Positions 1 through 6,070 of a DNA stretch of 7,336 bases are shown one piece after another. Both the position numbers and the translations under genes were made by a program. The DNA is from Pelomonas sp052436255. Its GTDB lineage: Bacteria > Pseudomonadota > Gammaproteobacteria > Burkholderiales > Burkholderiaceae_C. Every line of letters starts with the position of its first letter. Within the stretch, counting starts at the first letter, position 1. The notes beneath the pieces were generated by a model. It saw nothing but the letters and a program-made list of their open reading frames with translations, searched no databases and had not been told where the DNA came from. The stretch spans positions 1 to 7,336 of the forward strand of contig JBQVNP010000196.1 in NCBI GenBank assembly GCA_052436255.1. The letters run 5' to 3'.

Positions 1-1161
1 GTCCAACCCCGGGTCGACCGGCGCCGCCGCGACCGTGTCGGGCAGGCCAAAGTCGGAGAACGTGAGCACCGACCCGCGCGCCAGCAGCGTCGCGCGCTCG
101 CAGGCCTGGCGCAGCTCGCGCACATTGCCTGGCCAGCGGTAGGCGGTGAGCCGCGCCAGCGCATCCGGTGTCAGCTCGACCGGGCGCCTGGCGAACTGCG
201 CCAGGTAGTGCTTCAGCAGCAGCGCGATGTCACCTGCGCCGCGCTCGCGCAGCGGCGGCACGCGCAGCACCACCGTGTTGAGCCGGTAGAGCAAGTCGGG
301 CCGGAAGCGCCGCGCATCGAACAGCTCGGCCTCGGCCACATTGGTGGCGGCCAGCACGCGCACGTCCACCGGCACGGGCCTGTCGCTGCCTAACGGTGTG
401 ACCTCGCGGCGCTCCAGCGCGGCCAGCAGCTTGGCCTGTTGCGCCAGCGGCAGGTTGCCGATCTCGTCGAGAAACAGCGTGCCGCCCGCCGCCGCGACAA
501 AGCGGCCGGGGCGCGATTCGCGCGCATCGGTGAAGCTGCCGCGGCGGTGGCCGATGAGGTGGCTCTCCACCAGCGCCTCGGGCAGCGCGCCCATGTCCAC
601 GGCCAGCAGCGGGCCGGCCGCGCGAGGCGAGGCGCGGTGCAGCGCGCGGGCCACCAGCTCCTTGCCCACGCCGTTTTCGCCCAGGATCAGCACGCTGGCC
701 TCGCTGGCGCCCACCTGGGCGATCTGGGCGCGCAGTGACTGCATGGGGGCGGAGTCACCCAGCAGTTCGCCCACGGCGGGCGCCGGTGCGCGCCGTGCCA
801 GCGCGGCCTGCACGCAGGCGACGAGCCGCTCGTTGGCCCAGGGCTTGGTGATGAAGTCCACAGCGCCGCCCTTCAGCGCCTGCACGGCCAGCTCGACCTC
901 GGCATAGGCCGTCATGACGACGACGGCCGGCGCGTCGGCCCGCGCGATCACCTCGCGCAGCAGCGCCAGGCCCGCCGTACCGTCGCTGGCACCGGGCGTG
1001 AAGTTCATGTCCAGCAGCAGCACGTCGGGGGCGATCTCGTCCAGCGCGGCCGTCAGCTCGGCGGGCGAGTGCCGCACAGCCACCGGGGCCAGCCTGCGCA
1101 GCGCCAGCCGCGCGGCCAGCGCCACGTCGGGGTCGTCGTCGAGGATGAGGATGCCGGGCAT
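1..1161 (-). CDS. Sigma-54-dependent response regulator (NtrC family), 3' end cut by window edge
   Basis: Cytoplasmic two-component transcription activator; 387 codons are present with no stop, so the C-terminal helix-turn-helix lies outside. Residues 1-115 are a receiver domain: acidic DDD at 8-10, phospho-acceptor D51 in LLLDMNF, T84 and K106 in TKPW. Residues about 131-375 are an AAA+ sigma-54 interaction domain: Walker A GENGVGKE (161-168), sigma-54 contact loop GSFTDA (208-213), Walker B GTLFLDEIG (227-235), likely arginine fingers in FRPDLLYRLN (286-295), and sensor II WPGNVREL (343-350). The loop differs from canonical GAFTGA. From memory, GAFTDA-type loops and the LDMNF receiver motif occur in regulators encoded beside MacB-like exporters, which fits the divergent operon. 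The start at 1161 gives MPGILILDDD, a natural receiver N-terminus; an in-frame ATG at 1188 would add nine residues. Neither start has a good ribosome-binding site. A partner kinase probably lies beyond the left edge. Confidence 0.94.
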   Translation of the reverse strand, partial: MPGILILDDDPDVALAARLALRRLAPVAVRHSPAELTAALDEIAPDVLLLDMNFTPGASDGTAGLALLREVIARADAPAVVVMTAYAEVELAVQALKGGAVDFITKPWANERLVACVQAALARRAPAPAVGELLGDSAPMQSLRAQIAQVGASEASVLILGENGVGKELVARALHRASPRAAGPLLAVDMGALPEALVESHLIGHRRGSFTDARESRPGRFVAAAGGTLFLDEIGNLPLAQQAKLLAALERREVTPLGSDRPVPVDVRVLAATNVAEAELFDARRFRPDLLYRLNTVVLRVPPLRERGAGDIALLLKHYLAQFARRPVELTPDALARLTAYRWPGNVRELRQACERATLLARGSVLTFSDFGLPDTVAAAPVDPGLD

Positions 1162-1207
1162 GGGAGCGCGCGACTCTAAGCGCCGCATGCGGACCCGGGC
1201 AAGGCGG

Positions 1208-1223
1208 TGTCCGGAAGCGGACA
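1208..1223. promoter_or_regulatory. Distal enhancer-like palindrome (UAS 1)
   Basis: TGTCCGGAAGCGGACA is a perfect inverted repeat of TGTCCG around a 4-base centre. Its centre lies about 100 bp upstream of the predicted sigma-54 start site of the permease operon, a usual distance for an NtrC-type activator. A second copy in the opposite orientation lies 23 bp away, about two helical turns. Binding by the adjacent regulator is inference. Confidence 0.72.
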
Positions 1224-1230
1224 GTGCGGG

Positions 1231-1246
1231 TGTCCGCTTCCGGACG
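1231..1246. promoter_or_regulatory. Proximal enhancer-like palindrome (UAS 2)
   Basis: TGTCCGCTTCCGGACG is the same TGTCCG-N4-CGGACA box with one mismatch in the last base. It is the reverse complement of the first box in 15 of 16 positions. Its centre is about 78 bp upstream of the predicted start site. Paired dyads on the same face of the helix suit cooperative binding by activator dimers. The two boxes together could also form a long hairpin, but no T-run follows, so a terminator is less likely. Confidence 0.7.
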
Positions 1247-1289
1247 CCTCAGCCGAGGGAAACCCGGTTCGCCCCAGGGAAAAGCGGGC

Positions 1290-1304
1290 TGGCCCGCCTC
1301 TTGC
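1290..1304 (+). promoter_or_regulatory. Sigma-54 (-24/-12) promoter of the exporter operon
   Basis: TGGCCCGCCTCTTGC matches the TGGCAC-N5-TTGC consensus with one difference (C for A at the fifth base) and has the required GG-N10-GC spacing. It points toward the permease gene and lies downstream of two enhancer-like palindromes and beside a sigma-54 activator gene, so the context supports it strongly. The GC ends at 1304, which puts transcription start near 1316, only 1-3 bases before the ATG at 1318. Confidence 0.8.
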
Positions 1305-1317
1305 GGAAGACCGGGCC

Positions 1318-3795
1318 ATGAAGCTGCTCCCCTCCTCCCTCTTCTGGCGCGGCGCCTGGCGCCAGCTGCGCGCCGAACCCGGCCCCGCCGCCCTCGTCAT
1401 CGCGGGGCTGGCCCTGGGCCTGGCCCTCACGCTGCTGACGGCCAGCTTCCCGGAGGACGTGCTGTGGCCCGACGCCGGCCTGCCTCAGCGCGACCGTCTC
1501 GTCACCTTCGAGTTCCAGGCCCGCGGCCCGGGCGGCATCCGGACCGAGTGGTTTGGTGAAGTGCCTACCGTGCCGCTGCATGCCGGGCTGCGCGCCAATG
1601 GCGCGCCGGTGGCGGAGATGAGCCGGGTGCTGTTCACGCAACTGGCGGCGCGCGCAGGCGATGCGAAAGTCACGCAGCGCAGTACACGGCTCTCCATCGC
1701 GCTGGCCGATGCGGATGTGCAGCCCCTGCTTGACTTGCGCCCACTGGCCGGTGACCTGGCCGCGGCGCTGTCCTCGCCCGAGGGCATCGCGCTGAGCGCG
1801 CAGGCCGCCGAGAAGCTGTTCGGCACCACGCAGGCGGTGGGCCGCAGCTTCACCATCGCGCTGCCGCCCGATCCCGAGGGCCGCGCGCCGGCCATGCAGT
1901 TCACGCTCACCGTCAAGGCCGTGCTGCCCACGCCCAACCCGAACGGCATGCTGGTTTTCGACGCGATTGCCGGCTTCAACGCGCCGGCTGCCAAGGCCTA
2001 TCTGGCACGCTCGGACAGCTGGTACCAGACCACGGGCCGCCTGTTCGCCCGCCTGCAGCCTGGCGCCCAGGCCGGGCAGCTGACCACGCTGGCGCAGCGC
2101 CTGGCCGACCAGCAACCCATCCCGCCCGGTTTCCCGATGGACTTCCTCAAGGGTGGCGGCAGCCCGGCCTATCTGCGCGCCATGCCGGTGGCCGACGTCG
2201 GCCTGCACGGCGCCGGCAGCCCGCTGCGGCGCCTGCAGCTTGGCAGCCTGGCGGCGGCCTCGGCCGGTGTGCTGGCCTTGGCCATCATCAATTTCGTCAA
2301 CCTGTGGAGCGTGCGAACGCTGAAGCGCCAGCGCGAGATCGGCCTGCGCAAGTCCCTGGGCGCCGGCGCGCGGCAATTGGCCCTGCAGTTCTTCGCCGAG
2401 GCCGCCGTCGTGGCCGGCATCGCCGGCGCGCTGGGACTGTTGCTGGCCTGGTGGGCGACGCCAGCGGTCGAGGTGCTGATGCAGCTGAAATTTCACGCGC
2501 CCGTGCTGGCGCCGGGCATGGTGGCGCTCACGGTGCTGCTGTGTGGATCCATCGCCGCCGTCAGCGCGCTGCCGCTCAGCTTGATCGCCCTGCACGTGCG
2601 GCCGGCCGAGTCCCTGGCGGGGCGCAGCCACAGCGAGGGCCGGGCCAGCCGCTGGCTGCGCCGCTTCATGACCACGCTGCAGTTCGGCGCTGCGGCCGTG
2701 TTCGCGTCGCTGGCCTTCACCGTGCTGTGGCAGGCCGAGCACACCGCCGACATCCCGCGTGGCTTCGAGACGCAAGACCGCGTGGCCATCGACCTGCCCT
2801 GGGAGGCCCAGCCCGAGCAGACGAACGCGCTGCTGGCGCGCATCCGCAGCTGGCCCGAGGTCATCGCCTCCGCCGCCGCCGAGGACGTGCCCGGCCGCGA
2901 CTTCGCCAGCTGGTACGGCGAGTTCCGCGGTGCCGGTGGCAAGTCGGTGAGCCTGCGCACCGGCGTCGGCTTCACGCCGGGCTATCTGCAGGTCTATGGC
3001 ATGCGCGTCATCGCCGGGCGCCTGTCGGCCGACCACGTTGCCGAGCAGGCCCAGCAGGCCATCGTGCTGGACCGCAGCGCCGTGCGAGCCCTGGGCTTTG
3101 CCAGCCCCGAGGCGGCCGTGGGCCAGCAGCTCGGCACGGCGCCCAATATCGACGACGGCAAACCCGCCACGGTGGTGGCCGTCATCGACGACATCCGCCT
3201 CGAAGGCCCGCGCAGCCCGCCGCAGCCGCACGCCATCCGGCCCGTGGTGGAGCGCGGCTATGGCGCCATCGGCGTGCACAGCCGCGACCCGCAGGCCACG
3301 CGTGCCAAGCTGGCGGCGCTGGTCAAGGAGCGCTTCCCGGAGGCCGAGGCCATCGCGCTGCCCGTGCGCGACATGCTGCTGCAGAAGGTGGCTGACGACA
3401 CGCGGCTGGGCCGCGTCATCGGCATCGCCGGCCTGATGGCCCTGGGCCTTGCGGCCGTGGGTATTTATGCACTGGCCGCCTACACCTTGCGCCTGCGCGA
3501 GCGCGAGATCGTGCTGCGCAAGCTGCACGGCGCCGGCCCGGGGGCGGTGGCGGGCCTGCTGGCGCGCGAATTCGCCGGTGTGCTGGCCGTGGCCTGCGCC
3601 TTGGCCCTGCCTGTCGCGGCCTGGCTGTCGCAGCGCTACCTGGCGGACTTTGTCGAACGCGCGCCGGTGGGGCCGCTCTCGCTCTGGGTGCTGCTGGCCG
3701 CCGTCGCCTTGCTGGCCGCCGTGACGGCGCTGGCCGTGGCCCGCCATCTGCATGCGGCGCTCGCACTGCGGCCGCTGCAGGCCTTGCGCGGATGA
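1318..3795 (+). CDS. MacB/FtsX-type ABC exporter permease, double-length (fused) form
   Basis: Inner-membrane permease of a type VII (MacB-like) ABC system; 825 residues, about twice a single MacB_PCD-FtsX unit. Predicted membrane segments lie near residues 22-44, 309-330, 358-382, 400-425, 452-472, 700-724, 751-775 and 787-811. This gives two four-helix halves, each with a large periplasmic domain after its first helix. Each FtsX core carries the family signature after its second helix: REIGLRKSLGAG (about 339-350) and REIVLRKLHGAG (about 729-740). One chain could therefore supply both transmembrane halves to an ATPase dimer. The start at 1318 was chosen because it places the first helix correctly and follows GGAAGA at 1305-1310. 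An upstream extension would run through the promoter. The gene overlaps the adaptor gene by 4 bases. The substrate is unknown; relatives export peptides, lipids or antibiotics, or transmit force to periplasmic partners. Confidence 0.93.
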   Translation: MKLLPSSLFWRGAWRQLRAEPGPAALVIAGLALGLALTLLTASFPEDVLWPDAGLPQRDRLVTFEFQARGPGGIRTEWFGEVPTVPLHAGLRANGAPVAEMSRVLFTQLAARAGDAKVTQRSTRLSIALADADVQPLLDLRPLAGDLAAALSSPEGIALSAQAAEKLFGTTQAVGRSFTIALPPDPEGRAPAMQFTLTVKAVLPTPNPNGMLVFDAIAGFNAPAAKAYLARSDSWYQTTGRLFARLQPGAQAGQLTTLAQRLADQQPIPPGFPMDFLKGGGSPAYLRAMPVADVGLHGAGSPLRRLQLGSLAAASAGVLALAIINFVNLWSVRTLKRQREIGLRKSLGAGARQLALQFFAEAAVVAGIAGALGLLLAWWATPAVEVLMQLKFHAPVLAPGMVALTVLLCGSIAAVSALPLSLIALHVRPAESLAGRSHSEGRASRWLRRFMTTLQFGAAAVFASLAFTVLWQAEHTADIPRGFETQDRVAIDLPWEAQPEQTNALLARIRSWPEVIASAAAEDVPGRDFASWYGEFRGAGGKSVSLRTGVGFTPGYLQVYGMRVIAGRLSADHVAEQAQQAIVLDRSAVRALGFASPEAAVGQQLGTAPNIDDGKPATVVAVIDDIRLEGPRSPPQPHAIRPVVERGYGAIGVHSRDPQATRAKLAALVKERFPEAEAIALPVRDMLLQKVADDTRLGRVIGIAGLMALGLAAVGIYALAAYTLRLREREIVLRKLHGAGPGAVAGLLAREFAGVLAVACALALPVAAWLSQRYLADFVERAPVGPLSLWVLLAAVALLAAVTALAVARHLHAALALRPLQALRG

Positions 3796-5054
3796 GCGCT
3801 GTGCTGACTTCCGGCGCTGCGATGGACCGTCGCTTGGCCGCGCCGCGCCGCTACGGCCTGCTCGTGCTGGCCGTCGTCGTCGCGCTGGCCCTGGCGGCGG
3901 CGCTGCTGCGCTGGTGGCCACGCGGCGTGCCGGTGGCGCGCGCCGATGTGGAGATCGCCGCCGCCAAGACCGGCCCTTTTCGCGACGTCGTCGTCGGCCG
4001 CGCCACCGCCCAGCCGCTGCAGTCCGTGCTGCTGGACGCGACCGAGGACGGTCGCGTCGAGCAGGTGCTGGTGAAGGATGGCGAACGTGTCGAGGCCGGC
4101 CAGCTGCTCGTGGTGCTGGCCAGCAGCCAGCGGGCGCAGGAGCTGATGGCCCGCTCCAGCGAGGCGGCCCAGCAGCTGGCCAACTTCTCCACGCTGCGCG
4201 CCGCGTGGATGCAGGCCCAGGCGGCGCAGCGTCGCGAGCTGACGCAAGGCGAGTACGAACTGGAGCGCGTGCGCCGACTGCACCAGCGCAACCGCGAGCT
4301 GGCGGCCACGGGCTTCCTGTCGCCGTCGGCGCTGGAGGACTCGGCTGACAAGCTCAGCATGGCCGAGCGCCTGTTCACCCAACAGCAGGCTGATGGCCGC
4401 GAGGAGCTGGCGGTGCGCGAGCAGTCGGTGCAGGCCATGCAGCGCGCCGTGGCCGACCTCAACAAGCGGCTGGATGCGATGCGCACCGCCAGCGAAGGCC
4501 TGGCCGTGCGTGCGCCGGTGGCCGGGCGCGTCACCGGCCTGGCGCTGCAGGTCGGCGAGAGCGTGCGCAGCGGCACGCGCATCGCGCGGCTCGACAGCCT
4601 GGGCCGCTTCAAGCTGGACCTGCGGCTGGACGAGTTCCACCTCGGCCGCGTGCGCGAGGGGCTGGCCGCCGAGCTGCAGCACGACGGTCGCCGCCACGCG
4701 CTGCGCGTCGCCCGCATCGACCCCCAGGTGAAAGACGGCCGCTTCTCGGTCGAACTGACATTCGACGCCGATCCGCCGCCGCTGCAGGTCGGCCAGGGCC
4801 TGGACGTGCGCCTGACGCTGGGCGATGCCATGCAGGCCCTGCTGCTGCCCGACGCCGGCTTCTACGCCGACACCGGCGGCGCCTGGGCCTTCGTGCTGGA
4901 CGCCGATGGCCGCCACGCCCAGCGCCGCCCGCTGCAGCTGGGCCGCCGCGCCGACGGCGTGGTCGAAGTGCTGGGCGGCCTGCAGCCCGGCGAGCAGGTC
5001 GTCGTCTCGCCCTACCGCGCCTTTGTCGGCGCCTCTTCAATCCAACTCGACTGA
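3792..5054 (+). CDS. HlyD/MacA-type periplasmic adaptor (membrane fusion protein)
   Basis: Adaptor linking the inner-membrane permease to an outer-membrane channel; 420 residues. An arginine-flanked hydrophobic segment at about 21-42 anchors it in the inner membrane. Residues 78-109 form the first half of a lipoyl/barrel-sandwich domain. About 111-235 is rich in Gln, Glu, Arg, Ala and Leu and looks like the coiled-coil hairpin. LAVRAPVAGRV at about 237-247 begins the second lipoyl half. The rest fits a beta-barrel (about 268-345) and a membrane-proximal domain ending in GLQPGEQVVVSPY. The ATG at 3792 overlaps the permease stop as ATGA, implying translational coupling, with a GCAGG-like purine stretch upstream inside the permease gene. 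A second in-frame ATG at 3822 (MDRRLAAP) would still keep the anchor and is the main alternative start. No TolC-like gene is in the window. Confidence 0.93.
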   Translation: MSAVLTSGAAMDRRLAAPRRYGLLVLAVVVALALAAALLRWWPRGVPVARADVEIAAAKTGPFRDVVVGRATAQPLQSVLLDATEDGRVEQVLVKDGERVEAGQLLVVLASSQRAQELMARSSEAAQQLANFSTLRAAWMQAQAAQRRELTQGEYELERVRRLHQRNRELAATGFLSPSALEDSADKLSMAERLFTQQQADGREELAVREQSVQAMQRAVADLNKRLDAMRTASEGLAVRAPVAGRVTGLALQVGESVRSGTRIARLDSLGRFKLDLRLDEFHLGRVREGLAAELQHDGRRHALRVARIDPQVKDGRFSVELTFDADPPPLQVGQGLDVRLTLGDAMQALLLPDAGFYADTGGAWAFVLDADGRHAQRRPLQLGRRADGVVEVLGGLQPGEQVVVSPYRAFVGASSIQLD

Positions 5055-5057
5055 GCC

Positions 5058-5741
5058 ATGTTCAAACTCCGCCACCTCACCAAGACCTTCCACACCGGCG
5101 ACATCGAGACCACCGCGCTGGACCGCATCGACCTCGACATCGAGGCCGGCGAATACCTCGCCATCACCGGCCCCTCGGGCTGCGGCAAGTCCACGCTGCT
5201 GGGCATCCTCGGGCTGCTGGACGCACCGAGCGGTGGCGAATACTGGTTCGACGGCCACAACGTGGCCGGCTGGACCGAAAAGCAGCTCAACACGCTGCGC
5301 CGCGGCCGCATCGGCTTCGTGTTCCAGAGCTTCAACCTCATCGACGACCTGAGCGTGGCCGAGAACATTGCGCTGGCCCTGGAGTACGGCGAGCAGCCCG
5401 CCCGCGCCCGCCGCGAGCGTGTGGCCGAGGTGATGGAGCGCCTGGGCCTGACCCATCGCGCCGGCCACCGGCCCAGCCAGTTGAGCGGCGGCCCCCAGCA
5501 GCGCCCGGCAAAAGCCCGGGCCAACGCGGCGCGGCCGGCGCTGCGGCTGGCCGACGATCCGACGGGCAACCAGGGCCGCGCCCATGGTGCCGAGGTGATG
5601 CGCATCCTGCGCGAGCTGAACGCGGAGGGCACGACGCTGGTGATGGTGACCCACTCGCTGGAGCATGCGGCGCAGGCGTCGCGCACGCTCAGGCTGCTGG
5701 ATGGGCGGGTGGTGGTGGATGCGGTGAGTGCGCTGGCTTGA
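5058..5741 (+). CDS. MacB/LolD-type ABC transporter ATPase with an atypical signature-to-D-loop segment
   Basis: Cytoplasmic nucleotide-binding subunit of the exporter; 227 residues, normal for the family. It starts 3 bases after the adaptor stop. Intact motifs: Walker A GPSGCGKST (38-46), Q-loop VFQSFNLI (88-95), signature core LSGG (142-145), and H-loop MVTHS (196-200). Between 146 and 174 the usual sequence is disturbed. The residue after LSGG is Pro instead of Gln, and Pro150, Lys152 and Asn156 sit where the helix normally reads V-A-I-A-R-A-L. Arg163 interrupts the hydrophobic Walker B strand. The catalytic glutamate is Asp167 (LADDPTGN). The D-loop LDS is Gln172-Gly173-Arg174. The frame is open and both flanks are ordinary. 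If real, hydrolysis should be weak or absent; a local sequencing or assembly error is an alternative. The family call is firm; activity is doubtful. Confidence 0.9.
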   Translation: MFKLRHLTKTFHTGDIETTALDRIDLDIEAGEYLAITGPSGCGKSTLLGILGLLDAPSGGEYWFDGHNVAGWTEKQLNTLRRGRIGFVFQSFNLIDDLSVAENIALALEYGEQPARARRERVAEVMERLGLTHRAGHRPSQLSGGPQQRPAKARANAARPALRLADDPTGNQGRAHGAEVMRILRELNAEGTTLVMVTHSLEHAAQASRTLRLLDGRVVVDAVSALA

Positions 5742-5748
5742 GGAGCTG

Positions 5749-5767
5749 ACGCGAGCTTCTCGCGTTT
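5749..5767 (+). terminator. Possible intrinsic terminator of the exporter operon
   Basis: ACGCGAG-CTT-CTCGCGT forms a perfect 7-bp GC-rich stem with a 3-base loop, 7 bases after the ATPase stop codon. The T-run is only TTT (5765-5767, the first T in the stem), so termination may be weak or the hairpin may only stabilise the 3' end. Confidence 0.45.
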
Positions 5768-5830
5768 GGCGGCTCGGGTTGTCAGGAGACTCGCTCGGCC
5801 AGTCTGCCGTCTCGTCGACCCGACCAAACG
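5763..5830. repeat. Imperfect 68-base dyad with stacked stems
   Basis: The outer arms are CGTTTGG (5763-5769) and CCAAACG (5824-5830), 7 bp and perfect. After a 4-base bulge on the left side only, TCGGGT (5774-5779) pairs with ACCCGA (5818-5823). Further in, GAGAC (5786-5790) pairs with GTCTC (5809-5813) and GGC (5797-5799) with GCC (5806-5808). That is 21 pairs in 68 bases with one-sided bulging. It overlaps the terminator-like hairpin by three bases, so the two folds exclude each other. It may be a repeat element or a structured RNA; I do not recognise it. Confidence 0.5.
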
Positions 5831-5911
5831 ACGTGCATGAGGCATTTGTCGGAAAGACAGGCATCGGCGTGCGTCAGACCGCCGGGCTGGAAGGGGACGT
5901 CCGCGTCGAAC

Positions 5912-5965
5912 GGCCTGCTGGAGGCTCAGCTGCGATGGTGCCAGCAGTGGCCCGCAGCCTCCAGC
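5912..5965. repeat. Overlapping inverted repeats giving two alternative hairpins
   Basis: GCTGGAGGCT (5917-5926) is the exact reverse complement of AGCCTCCAGC (5956-5965). Within the same stretch GGCCTGCTGG (5912-5921) can pair with CCAGCAGTGGCC (5941-5952), leaving two bases bulged. The two pairings share 5917-5921 and cannot form together. No start codon or T-run shows a clear regulatory use. Confidence 0.45.
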
Positions 5966-6049
5966 CGCTTTGATCGTCGCTCTCGCGCCGGCCGTCGTGT
6001 GACTTGTTCGCCGACGCAGGCCCCAGCCGCAACGCACCGGGCCTCGCGC

Positions 6050-6061
6050 CGGCGATCGCCG
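6050..6061. repeat. 12-bp perfect palindrome upstream of the propeller gene
   Basis: CGGCGATCGCCG is a perfect palindrome ending 18 bases before the ATG at 6080 and just before its AGGA. The position would suit an operator, but GC-rich DNA yields such palindromes by chance, and no second copy is seen nearby. Confidence 0.25.
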
Positions 6062-6066
6062 CCTTT

Positions 6067-6070
6067 AGGA
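6067..6070 (+). promoter_or_regulatory. Ribosome-binding site of the propeller gene
   Basis: AGGA lies 9 bases before the ATG at 6080 and supports that start. An out-of-frame ATG at 6070 overlaps it and gives no comparable protein. Confidence 0.55.

Noticed and set aside
208..907. Plus-strand open frames at the left end
   Set aside because: They lie opposite the response regulator, whose receiver and AAA+ motifs are unmistakable on the minus strand.
1208..1246. Intrinsic terminator formed by the two palindromes
   Set aside because: The long hairpin has no T-run on either strand, and each half is a dyad on its own at enhancer distance from a sigma-54 promoter, so operator sites explain it better.
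1207..1317. N-terminal extension of the permease to an ATG at 1207
   Set aside because: The extension would be translated from the enhancer palindromes and the sigma-54 promoter, and it places a Pro/Gly/Arg-rich segment before the first helix. The ATG at 1318 is the sensible start.
1249..3921. Long open frame (890 codons) on the minus strand opposite the permease
   Set aside because: It is a mirror of the high-GC permease gene. The product is a Gln/Arg/Gly/His-rich low-complexity chain without membrane segments or motifs, whereas the plus strand gives a clear FtsX permease.
3636..4916. Open frame of 426 codons on the minus strand opposite the adaptor
   Set aside because: Composition is typical of an antisense shadow (rich in Gln, His, Ala, Gly and Arg) and it covers a well-supported adaptor gene.
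5058..5741. Calling the ATPase a pseudogene
   Set aside because: The frame is intact, the length is normal and the Walker A, Q-loop and H-loop are preserved. The abnormal stretch is local and may be a sequence error, so a coding gene with a warning is safer.
5763..5830. Integron attC recombination site
   Set aside because: The one-sided bulge is suggestive, but the outer arms read GTT...AAC from left to right, opposite to the attC core arrangement, and there is no cassette or integrase nearby.
5012..6037. Minus-strand open frames across the ATPase and the gap
   Set aside because: They are rich in Arg, Ser and Ala, show no domain, and overlap the ATPase with its recognisable motifs. The part in the gap has no start signal or family-like sequence.
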